A DNA stretch of 64,000 nucleotides from assembly GCA_001709035.1 (NCBI GenBank), contig LVKA01000026.1:62001-126000 (forward strand), written 5' to 3'. Of this stretch, positions 56,834-64,000 are shown piece by piece. The first letter of the stretch is position 1. Every line of letters starts with the position of its first letter. This stretch comes from Candidatus Thiodiazotropha endoloripes. GTDB taxonomy: Bacteria > Pseudomonadota > Gammaproteobacteria > Chromatiales > Chromatiaceae. The notes under the pieces were generated by a model. It made no database searches. It was given only the letters and a program-made list of their open reading frames with translations, and was not told the origin of the DNA. Position numbers and translations under genes: made by a program.

Positions 56834-57832
56834 CTACTCCCAGCGAAAGCTTTTAGAACCTATTGTGACAAAGCATAGGGTAAAAAGGCAGAGGGACAAC
56901 AGGGGAGCGGCAACCTCTTTGATGCCGGCACCCTCAATCATCACCGCCCGGGCGGCATCCACCATATGAGTCAAAGGCAGTGCCAGTGCCAGATTTTGTA
57001 CCAATGGATGGGAGCCTTCCAGTGAGAACCAAACGCCGGATAGCAGCATCATCGGCCAGCTGATCAGATTCAATAAGCCATTCGCAGCCTCTTCGCTGGT
57101 TATTCTGGCTGCCACCAGCAAGCCAACACTGATCATGCTCAGGGCGCCGACAATCAAGATCAGTAACAGCAGCCAGTAGGAACCGGTCATGCGGAAATCC
57201 ACCAGCAGATCCGTGCCCAGATAGACCAGGGTGGTGACCGTGACAATCATCAGCAGGCGGGAGGCGATTTGCGCGGAGATAAACTCAAATGCGCTCAATG
57301 GGGTCGCTCTGAGCCGTTTGAGTACCCCATTCTTACGGTATCGGACGATCACATAGCCAACACCGAAGAGGGCACTGAACATAATGTTCATGCCGAGTAC
57401 GCCGGGTACCACCCAATCCACATAGCGAATCTCCGAACCGGACAGGGCAACCCGTTCAAACTGGTAGGGGGCAACGACTTTTTCCAGCAGATAACCCTTT
57501 GGTGAGGTGCTGTTCACCCAATAGCGCTGGTTATTCAGATCGAGCAGTAGGTCGATCTGATGCCGATCCACCTTTTCGATGGTTTTGTCCAGTTCCTCGA
57601 TCTCAATGAACTCCACATAGCGGGTTTGCAGAAAGGCCTGGATCGGCTGCTCCGTGTCGGTTTCTCCAAACAGTCCCACCTTGTAGAGCTCCTCCTGGCC
57701 GGTAGTGAAGGCAAAGGCGAATCCCATCACGATCAGCACCGGCATGATCAGATTCCAGCCCAGGGCGGTGCGATCTCGCAGGAACTCCAGATTGCGTGCT
57801 TGCAGGGCGGCGAGGAAACGGCGTATTGACAT
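56834..57832 (-). CDS. ABC-2 type transporter permease
   Basis: 332 residues with the ABC-2 exporter layout: helix 1 near the N terminus (about 26-46), a large extracytoplasmic loop (to about 140), then five helices (GMNIMFSALFGVGYVIV, LLMIVTVTTLVYLGTDLL, SYWLLLLILIVGALSMISVGLLV, LLNLISWPMMLLSGVWFSL, AAPLLSLCLFTLCFVTIG). The start is the ATG giving MSIRRFLAALQARNLEFLRDR; the frame is open upstream to 57922. Works with the ATPase encoded 224 bp upstream. It exports a small molecule, lipid or polysaccharide precursor; substrate is unknown. Confidence 0.88.
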   Translation of the reverse strand: MSIRRFLAALQARNLEFLRDRTALGWNLIMPVLIVMGFAFAFTTGQEELYKVGLFGETDTEQPIQAFLQTRYVEFIEIEELDKTIEKVDRHQIDLLLDLNNQRYWVNSTSPKGYLLEKVVAPYQFERVALSGSEIRYVDWVVPGVLGMNIMFSALFGVGYVIVRYRKNGVLKRLRATPLSAFEFISAQIASRLLMIVTVTTLVYLGTDLLVDFRMTGSYWLLLLILIVGALSMISVGLLVAARITSEEAANGLLNLISWPMMLLSGVWFSLEGSHPLVQNLALALPLTHMVDAARAVMIEGAGIKEVAAPLLSLCLFTLCFVTIGSKSFRWE

Positions 57833-58056
57833 AATATTCTGGGTAAGATCCCAAACTGAATGATGGCTTGAATAGGCCAGGCAGGATCGATTGGCTTTGG
57901 CTTCCCGCATTCTCTGGCCCACGACACAGCGCCACTATACCCTCAAGTGACGGCTTACGCTTACACTCCTTTGTCGACAAATCGAAAAACTATGAGTTCA
58001 CCTCTGCCTTGAAACTTTGAACACGACATGCTGTGTTGCTGGATTCATTACAGGTC

Positions 58057-58935
58057 TTAACTGCGCAGGTGATGTCCGGTTAACTCCAAAAACAGGTCTT
58101 CCAGGGTAGGGGTACGCACTTGTAGCTGTCGCAGCGGAATCTGATTAGCGGTCAGCAGGCGGATTGTGCTATCGACATCTTTCGACAGGATCTCCACGAT
58201 ATCTCCCTGTGGATGTATTGAAGCCCCGTCATTCAGGGTCAACTGATCTGGCAATGCGTCACGCGGAAGGGTGATGACAGAGTTATCGAAGTGGTCCGCC
58301 AGTAGGGCTTTGGGATTACCCTGAGCGATAATCACTCCATGGTCCATGATGATGATCTCATCGCACAGCTCGAAGGCCTCTTCCATGTAGTGTGTGGTCA
58401 GTACCAGCGTCTTGTTTTCAGCCTTGATACGACGTACCTGGCTCCACAGATTGCGTCGGGATTGGGGGTCGAGTCCGGTTGTCGGCTCATCCAGAAACAC
58501 CACCTCAGGATTGTTGATCAGCGCGATCGCCAGCAGCAATCGCTGCTTCTGGCCACCGGAAAGTTTGCGTGTATCCCGGGTTAGAAATTCCTCCAGGGCG
58601 CAGGCTTCAACCAGATCATCCAGCGGCCGGGGATTTGGGTAGAAGTTCTGAAACATCCGCAGGGCTTCATCCACCTGAATAAACTCTTGCAGAGCGGTGT
58701 GCTGAAACATGATCCCCGCCTCATTGCGGAATCTCTGCCCCAGGGGTTCGCCTTTGTAGAGGATGTTTCCGGATGAGGGGGTGATGATACCTTCAAGCAT
58801 CTCCACCGTCGTGGTTTTACCCGCCCCGTTGGGGCCAAGCAGGCCGAAACAGACTCCCCGGGGTATATGAAAACTCACCCCGTTGACCGCTTTCACGCCT
58901 GGATAGTGTTTACAGAGGTTTTGTGCCTCAATCAT
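58057..58935 (-). CDS. ABC transporter ATP-binding protein
   Basis: 292-residue exporter ATPase of the DrrA/NodI type. Walker A GPNGAGKT at 34-41, signature LSGGQ at 125-129, Walker B VVFLDE at 145-150, H-loop TTHYMEE. A C-terminal extension after about 210 (DALPDQLTLNDGASIHPQGDIVEIL) is usual for this subfamily. It pairs with the downstream permease and begins 24 bp after the HDOD gene. Confidence 0.93.
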   Translation of the reverse strand: MIEAQNLCKHYPGVKAVNGVSFHIPRGVCFGLLGPNGAGKTTTVEMLEGIITPSSGNILYKGEPLGQRFRNEAGIMFQHTALQEFIQVDEALRMFQNFYPNPRPLDDLVEACALEEFLTRDTRKLSGGQKQRLLLAIALINNPEVVFLDEPTTGLDPQSRRNLWSQVRRIKAENKTLVLTTHYMEEAFELCDEIIIMDHGVIIAQGNPKALLADHFDNSVITLPRDALPDQLTLNDGASIHPQGDIVEILSKDVDSTIRLLTANQIPLRQLQVRTPTLEDLFLELTGHHLRS

Positions 58936-58959
58936 CTCGATTCAGCCGCTCGCCACGGA

Positions 58960-59790
58960 TCAGTTGTGGAACATGACTTCAATATTCTGAATATCTTCGG
59001 CAACACCTTCGATTTCGATGATATTGACTTCAGGTTCCATCCCCAGTTTCTTCATGGCGGGCACATCTGGCATCTCGAAATCCGCAGCACTGTTCAGGTT
59101 GGCCTGCAGACGGGCGACCAGCACGATATCCGAGTAATCCCCATCCCCTTCGCTCTCGTACTCAAGGTTTAGAAAATTAGCCGGCACCGTGATCAGGCTT
59201 TCAGGAAAATCCCACATTTCAAGAATCCGTTGTCCGATCTGGGGGCTCAGTATATCGATCACCCGATCGAGTTCTGACGCGTCCTGAACCAGTTCGTCCC
59301 GTGTCTCTGCCATCGCCAGCACAGGCAAGGCTCCAATGTTATGGATCAGACCGGCCAGCATCGCCTGCTCCTTATCCAGATGATCCAGATTGTAGGAGAG
59401 TACCCGGCTGATGGCGGCGATCTGCACACTCTCTTCCCAGATCTGGTGGAATTTTGCATCCAGCAGGTCGTTGGTAGCCTGAAAGATCTGTTGCATGATC
59501 AGACTGATCACCAGGCTGCGTACCAGGCGAACACCCAGACGGGCAACCGCCATCTGCAGGTTATCGATCGGTACTCTTCCCCGGTAGAGCGGGCTGTTGG
59601 CCACTTGCAATAGACGGGCTGAGAGAGCGGCATCCGACGCGATGATTTCCGCAATTTCGTTGGCGCTGCTCATCTCTTGTTCCACCGCATCACGCACTTT
59701 CAGCGCCACTTCAGGGAGTGTTGGCAGAGTGAGTTTGTTCCTGTCGATAGCGTCGTTGAGGTCGTTTAAAAATTGTTTTTCGTCGATCAT
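58960..59790 (-). CDS. HDOD-domain signalling protein
   Basis: 276 residues, almost entirely one HDOD domain (LPTLPEVALKVRDAVEQEMSSANEIAEIIASDAALSARLLQVANSPLYRGRVPIDNLQMAVARLG ... HIxx-like AMLAGLIHNIGALPVLAMAE). The metal-binding His-Asp pair of true HD hydrolases reads HN here, so it is likely non-catalytic. It is the second HDOD protein of the window, without the linker and C-terminal domain of the first. First gene of the leftward set with the ABC transporter; a functional link is not shown. Confidence 0.88.
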   Translation of the reverse strand: MIDEKQFLNDLNDAIDRNKLTLPTLPEVALKVRDAVEQEMSSANEIAEIIASDAALSARLLQVANSPLYRGRVPIDNLQMAVARLGVRLVRSLVISLIMQQIFQATNDLLDAKFHQIWEESVQIAAISRVLSYNLDHLDKEQAMLAGLIHNIGALPVLAMAETRDELVQDASELDRVIDILSPQIGQRILEMWDFPESLITVPANFLNLEYESEGDGDYSDIVLVARLQANLNSAADFEMPDVPAMKKLGMEPEVNIIEIEGVAEDIQNIEVMFHN

Positions 59791-59878
59791 ATTGCTGTCT
59801 TGTCCTGGACTGCAGAGGCTTTCACCGTTAGCGGTAGAATCCGCAATAACTTAATGCAGATGGGGCGTGCTCCCCAGA

Positions 59879-60877
59879 TCACGATTCAGCAAAAGGGTAG
59901 GGCAGATTGACGATGTTCAGGGGTGACCCCTGCTCTCCGAGCAGTACCTGATCCTCTTCAGCACTGGCGATTTCGATCACGGCCAGGAGGTCGTAACCAT
60001 CACCATTAGCCTGTGCTTCGACGACCTTACCCGTACCCTGTCCTGAGGTACTGAGACTGGCAAACAGCTCATCGCCAGGCTGGGGTGTGGTATTGGTCTC
60101 CACATGGGCCAGATACATCCTGCGTTTCAGTTTGCCCAGGTATTGCATGCGGGCGACAACCTCCTGACCGGTGTAGCAGCCCTTGGTGAAGCTGACTCCG
60201 TCGATCAACTGCATGTTGGTCATTTGTGGGACAAAGGCCTCTTTGGTTGCCTGGTAGATCGTGGGAATACCTGCCTGGATCTCCTGCAGCGCCCAGAAAT
60301 CAGCGCTGGCGGACTGGGCCTGCCCTTCAGCCGTCTGCCAGATCTCCTGCAGCTGTTGGATCGGTCCAACAATCTCATATCTGGGCTTCTTGCCTGGAAG
60401 CCGGATCAGAGTCAATTGATCCTGCTGCTGTATATCATTGGGCTGTTCAGGTATTTCATCGAAAAAGGGTTCTAACAGGGCCTCTGAGCAGTTTCCTGTC
60501 AAGCCGACCCTGATCAGTTCGTCACTCACATCGCTCAGTGTTACTTTGGATCGCAGGATGTACATCCCCAACCGCTGCACCACACTGGGAATGTTCTCCG
60601 TCGGGGTCTGCAGGTAGTAGTCGTCTTCACGGCGAAAACAGCGAAAGTTGGCCAGCATGCGTCCTTTGGCATTGCACCAGCCCGCCAGGTTGCTGTGAGA
60701 CCTGGTAACTTCACGAATATCGTTGGTCAGCTGGCCCTGCAGGTAGGCCTCCGCATCCTCGCCGGAAACCCGGATCAGACCGAGATGGGAGAGGTCGTTT
60801 AGAGCGCAGTTCAAATCTGCGCCCTGCTGGTCATTTTCAGTTCTTGATGCCAGAAATTTGGCCCATTCTTCGTTCAT
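59879..60877 (-). CDS. ygfZ: Folate-binding iron-sulfur maturation protein YgfZ
   Basis: 332-residue tetrahydrofolate-dependent protein of the YgfZ/IBA57 family that helps repair or assemble some Fe-S proteins. The diagnostic KGCYTGQEVVAR is present, with the preceding LIDGVSFT. The start gives MNEEWAKFLASRTEN. It fits a genome with many Fe-S enzymes (three radical SAM and three U32 proteins in this window). Divergent from the exoribonuclease gene. Confidence 0.94.
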   Translation of the reverse strand: MNEEWAKFLASRTENDQQGADLNCALNDLSHLGLIRVSGEDAEAYLQGQLTNDIREVTRSHSNLAGWCNAKGRMLANFRCFRREDDYYLQTPTENIPSVVQRLGMYILRSKVTLSDVSDELIRVGLTGNCSEALLEPFFDEIPEQPNDIQQQDQLTLIRLPGKKPRYEIVGPIQQLQEIWQTAEGQAQSASADFWALQEIQAGIPTIYQATKEAFVPQMTNMQLIDGVSFTKGCYTGQEVVARMQYLGKLKRRMYLAHVETNTTPQPGDELFASLSTSGQGTGKVVEAQANGDGYDLLAVIEIASAEEDQVLLGEQGSPLNIVNLPYPFAES

Positions 60878-61037
60878 ATCAGGAACAGCTCCTGGGTTTG
60901 AGGATCAACTCTGCGTATCATACCCGATCCCACGGGGTACGAAATCCCCCTGGTGATGTGTTTTTTAGGTTTGTTATGAGAACCCATTGGAATGCAGACA
61001 GGTCTGCACAATACAATGGCTTTATTAAACACTTGGC

Positions 61038-62885
61038 ATGTCAATCAGCGAGTTGAACGATTCGGAAATAGTGATGAGTAATTTGAAGGCAGGGGCTCTG
61101 GTGCTCTATAAGGTCCGTCCGGCCAAGGTGATGGAAGTGGCGGATAAGATCACCATTGAGCTGGAAGGGAGTAAAAGCAAACGGGTTCGGGACAAGGATG
61201 TGGTTCTGCTGCATCCAGGCCCCCTCGACGATCTGAAAAGCCTACAGCCCATGTCAGGAGAGGTTGAGGAGAACTGGGAACTGCTGGAGGGGGCTGAAAC
61301 GGACATCAAAGAGCTCAGTGACCTGGTCTTCGGGGACTATACCCCGGCCATGGCCTGGGCAACCTGGATGCTGGTGTCGGATGGGATCTACTTTGAAGGT
61401 GAGCCGGAGGCAATCCGCCCCAGATCCGCCGAAGCGGTCGCAAGCGAAATCGAATCGCGTAATAAAAAGGCGGCTGAAGAGGCGGCCTGGAACAGTTTCA
61501 TGGCCCGTGTCCGACAGGGTGAGATCATAGAAGAAGATCGAAAAACCCTCGGCGAGGTGGAAGCGCTGGCACTGCAGAAAAGGGACAATAGCCGAATACT
61601 GCAGGCATTGAAGCTACAGGAAAACCCAGTCAGTGCCCATCGGTTACTGGTGAAAACAGGCTATTGGACGCTGAACGAAAACCCCTATCCCCGGCGAATG
61701 GGGATTGACGAATCCATTCCCGACTACCCGGTTGCGGATTTGATCGAAGAGGAGCGCCTGGATCTGACCCATCTGCAAGCCTTTGCGATCGACGACGAGG
61801 ATAATCAGGACCCGGACGATGCGATCAGTATCGATGGGGATCGACTCTGGGTGCATGTGGCCGATGTGGCGGCGTTGGTGAAACCGGATAGCGAGATGGA
61901 CCTCGATGCCAGAAGCCGGGGCGCCAATCTCTATCTGCCCGATCGGATCGTTCCCATGCTGCCACCCAGAGTAACCGATCTGTTGGGTTTGGGCCTACAG
62001 CAGCGCTCCCCCTCACTCTCAATCGCCTTTCAGCTATCGGAGCAGGGGGAAGTCAGTGAGGTAGAGATCCACCCCAGTTGGCTGAAGGTGGAACGAATCA
62101 GCTATGGCGAGGCGGAACGTCGCCTGGACCAGGCGCCTTTCAACACGCTGCTGGAAAAGTGCCAACGCTACAGAAACCGACGCAAGGCAGCAGGCTCAGC
62201 CTCCATTCAACTGCCTGAAGTGAAAATCAAAGCGCAGAATGATCAGGTAGAGATCATTCCGCTTGAGAAGCTTAAGAGCCGGGAAATGGTGACCGATTTG
62301 ATGCTGATGGCCGGGGAGGGTATCGCAAACTACTGTTTGCAACGTGATATCCCGATACCTTTTGCCACCCAGGCGCCACCGGATGATGCACAGCAGCCAG
62401 AGGATCTTGCCGCTATGTATGCGTACCGACGTCAGTTCAAACCGACTCAGGTCAAAACCGAAGCTGAACCCCATTCAGGATTGGGGCTGCCGGCCTACAG
62501 CCGGGTAACCAGTCCGTTGCGCCGCTACTCAGACCTGCTGACCCATCAGCAGCTGAGAGCCCATTTGAAAGGTGAGGATTTACTCGATCTGGCGGCGATT
62601 TCCCAGCGCATCGCAGAGTCCGAAATGGGTGGTATGGCGAACAGAAAGACCGAACGGGTGTCGAATAACCACTGGCGGCTGATCTTTTTGAGAGACCGTC
62701 CGGAGTGGCAGGGTGAGGGCGTCATTGTTGCACAGGAGGGGGAACGGGCAACCGTGTTGATCCCATCCATCGCCTATGAAGCCAAGCTGCGGATCCGAGG
62801 TGAATTCTCACTGAATGACAGTGTGAAACTGAAACCGAGGGAGATCGATATTCCGGATCTCAGCTGCTATTTCAGACTTGTCTGA
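61038..62885 (+). CDS. RNase II/RNB-domain exoribonuclease
   Basis: 615 residues with the RNB catalytic domain: the acid-rich metal site DDEDNQDPDDAISIDGDRLWVHVADVAALV and further blocks LPPRVTDLLGLG, YSRVTSPLRRYSDLLTHQQLRA. The N terminus is not a classical cold-shock domain but a short beta-rich region (LVLYKVRPAKVMEVADKITIELEGS), and the C-terminal S1-like part is brief. This resembles the RNase II-like proteins of many gammaproteobacteria rather than RNase R. ATG 61038 or the internal ATG 61074 could be the start. Confidence 0.88.
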   Translation: MSISELNDSEIVMSNLKAGALVLYKVRPAKVMEVADKITIELEGSKSKRVRDKDVVLLHPGPLDDLKSLQPMSGEVEENWELLEGAETDIKELSDLVFGDYTPAMAWATWMLVSDGIYFEGEPEAIRPRSAEAVASEIESRNKKAAEEAAWNSFMARVRQGEIIEEDRKTLGEVEALALQKRDNSRILQALKLQENPVSAHRLLVKTGYWTLNENPYPRRMGIDESIPDYPVADLIEEERLDLTHLQAFAIDDEDNQDPDDAISIDGDRLWVHVADVAALVKPDSEMDLDARSRGANLYLPDRIVPMLPPRVTDLLGLGLQQRSPSLSIAFQLSEQGEVSEVEIHPSWLKVERISYGEAERRLDQAPFNTLLEKCQRYRNRRKAAGSASIQLPEVKIKAQNDQVEIIPLEKLKSREMVTDLMLMAGEGIANYCLQRDIPIPFATQAPPDDAQQPEDLAAMYAYRRQFKPTQVKTEAEPHSGLGLPAYSRVTSPLRRYSDLLTHQQLRAHLKGEDLLDLAAISQRIAESEMGGMANRKTERVSNNHWRLIFLRDRPEWQGEGVIVAQEGERATVLIPSIAYEAKLRIRGEFSLNDSVKLKPREIDIPDLSCYFRLV

Positions 62886-62968
62886 AAACAGACGGGGATC
62901 TGTTCGTGGCTGGTTGCCGCTGTCAGGTTCTGAGTTGTTTCGATTCAATAACTTGAGGTGTTTTAACT

Positions 62969-63502
62969 ATGAGATGGATCGTGATCGCACTTTGCCTCTC
63001 TGGCTGTGGCGCCAACTTTCAAACCAGTTTCAATCCTGCAAGCCCCTACCAACAGATACCGGTCGGTTCCAAGGTCGTTCTGAAGCAGGCACTGGAGGTC
63101 TCTGCGCATCGTACCCGTTTGTTTTTACAGCTGGGTGAGACAATGCAGCTCGAAGATTTCGATCGATACAAGGCGAATTGCAACTTCGAGCTCAATTCGC
63201 TGACGGATGGAGTACAGACCATACAACCTCAAACATTCACCATCAAACGGGTGGAGGGCTTGATGGTGGAAGTGGTCGATAGATTACCGCAATACAGGTT
63301 TGTTTCGGTTGGCCTGGATGATCAGGGTACACCGATGGTTACTCAGGGTTACCATTTTTGGCTCGATTCCACCCAGCAGCCGGAAGTTCTTCGTCTCTCC
63401 TGCCGGGGAGCGTTTGACGATATGTGGGCGAGTCAACCACCCTCAATAGACGAGATTCAACAGACCATGGGTGATTTGGCAGAGATACAATTGGTGCTCT
63501 AG
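62969..63502 (+). CDS. Predicted outer-membrane lipoprotein of unknown function
   Basis: 177 residues, no family recognised. The N terminus MRWIVIALCLSGCGAN has a lipobox with Cys13. The mature protein is predicted beta-rich with aromatic and charged residues (VGSKVVLKQALEVSAHRTRLFLQLGETMQLEDFDRYKANCNFELNSL ... YRFVSVGLDDQGTPMVTQGYHFWL). Two further cysteines (in KANCNFE and LRLSCRGAF) could form a disulfide. It lies 83 bp after the exoribonuclease and may be co-transcribed. Confidence 0.7.
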   Translation: MRWIVIALCLSGCGANFQTSFNPASPYQQIPVGSKVVLKQALEVSAHRTRLFLQLGETMQLEDFDRYKANCNFELNSLTDGVQTIQPQTFTIKRVEGLMVEVVDRLPQYRFVSVGLDDQGTPMVTQGYHFWLDSTQQPEVLRLSCRGAFDDMWASQPPSIDEIQQTMGDLAEIQLVL

Positions 63503-63954
63503 CCTCTACTGACCATGGTTCGGTATAGCAAACAAGCTGAGACAACTGCAAAACACCATTTTATTTGTAGTTTCATTGGAGGCTTTTAATTCCCATTCAT
63601 TACCCTGCTGAAATTATGGTTGAGCTCAATCGACAGTCTGATAGCTTATCCTGCAGAAACTGCCATAAATCATTGGTTTTTTATTTATACAATGACTTTT
63701 CCAGGATCATAGGGAATTTACACAAAGCACCCTGTTAGAGTGTGCTATAAGAACTAGATAACAGGTAAGCGATTACCACGGCTTGAGAAAATCATATTGA
63801 GCCATGGGGTTTTGATACTGGGGTTTGAACACGGCTTTTCCCGCTCGTGCTTTAGGTTTTGTTCGAACAACAAGAGATTGTTCCTGAAAGTTATATATCG
63901 ATAAATTTCTCAGTGCTCCAAGGCGGCATAACAGCTGTTGCATAAATGAGCGTC
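63503..63954. other. Noncoding stretch before the right edge
   Basis: About 450 bp, AT-rich, without a convincing gene, tRNA or terminator. The last part (63930-63950, GCTGTTGCATAAATGAG) resembles the outer end of IS5-family insertion sequences, which typically carry TTG(C/A)ATAAAT, but the opposite end is outside the window. Confidence 0.3.
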
Positions 63955-64000
63955 ATGACCAGATGGACCATGTCAAAAACTAAAAAAAGCGAACAATCAG
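63955..64000 (+). CDS. Open frame cut by the window edge (possible transposase start)
   Basis: An ATG opens the frame MTRWTMSKTKKSEQS, which runs off the window; a second ATG lies at 63970. The basic Lys/Ser-rich start and the IS-end-like sequence just upstream suggest the beginning of a transposase. There are too few residues to be sure it is a gene. Confidence 0.3.
   Translation, partial: MTRWTMSKTKKSEQS

Overview
The window reads as chromosomal DNA of a gammaproteobacterium of roughly balanced base composition. The evidence is gene content and order: a yebC-ruvCAB-ybgC-tolQRAB-pal-cpoB block, cvpA-purF, gltX/glnS, and all three factors of oxygen-independent ubiquinone synthesis (UbiT, UbiU, UbiV). 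Together with a PHB reductase, an Aer-like receptor and a plant-type ferredoxin-NADP reductase, this suggests a facultatively anaerobic, PHB-storing organism. A sulfur-oxidiser of the Chromatiales/Sedimenticola/Thiodiazotropha kind would fit, but that placement is inference because no 16S or sulfur gene is present. No prophage, integron or CRISPR array is visible.

Layout. 0-9 kb: phaB, a 164-bp inverted-repeat element, an Aer-type chemoreceptor, then a two-component pair (3.2-5.3 kb) beside an AlgE-like outer-membrane protein, a PepSY protein, a secreted acidic protein and a membrane-anchored HEAT protein. 9-15 kb: tRNA-Val and gltX diverge from a shared palindromic -35 box; glnS, tRNA-Ala, cvpA and purF follow. 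15-24 kb: a 2-oxoglutarate dioxygenase divergent from ubiT, murI, then a leftward set of TonB-dependent receptor, periplasmic binding protein and BarA-like hybrid kinase that looks like one sensory unit. 23.7-27.2 kb: ubiV and ubiU in a tight operon with two radical-SAM genes. 27.4-29 kb: an HDOD protein.

29-39 kb is the housekeeping block: yebC-ruvC-ruvA-ruvB, ybgC-tolQRAB-pal-cpoB closed by a strong terminator, then queE-queC. 39-41.2 kb is accessory: an unrecognised Gly/Ser-rich protein with glycine-zipper hydrophobic segments, followed by two tandem paralogous small membrane proteins, an arrangement like an effector with duplicated immunity genes. 41-51 kb is mixed: GNAT, ferredoxin-NADP reductase, glycosyltransferase, TIGR03790 protein, ChaN-PDZ protein, trhP overlapping an ArnD-like protein with altered catalytic motifs, AraC-GyrI regulator and a DUF4124-glutaredoxin.

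51-60 kb runs entirely leftward: HDOD, ABC ATPase, ABC permease, deaminase, asparagine-synthetase-like amidotransferase, a 289-bp MITE-like element, acyl carrier protein, acyl ligase and an NAD-synthetase-like enzyme. The last four enzymes with the exporter form a plausible small amide-product biosynthetic cluster. 60-64 kb: ygfZ, an RNase II-type exoribonuclease, a lipoprotein, and a noncoding stretch that ends in the start of an open frame cut by the window edge.

The strongest candidates for undescribed biology are the 39-41 kb effector/immunity-like locus, the 51-59 kb ACP/ligase/amidotransferase/ABC cluster, the receptor-binding protein-kinase trio, and the dispersed CTAG-ended inverted-repeat element.
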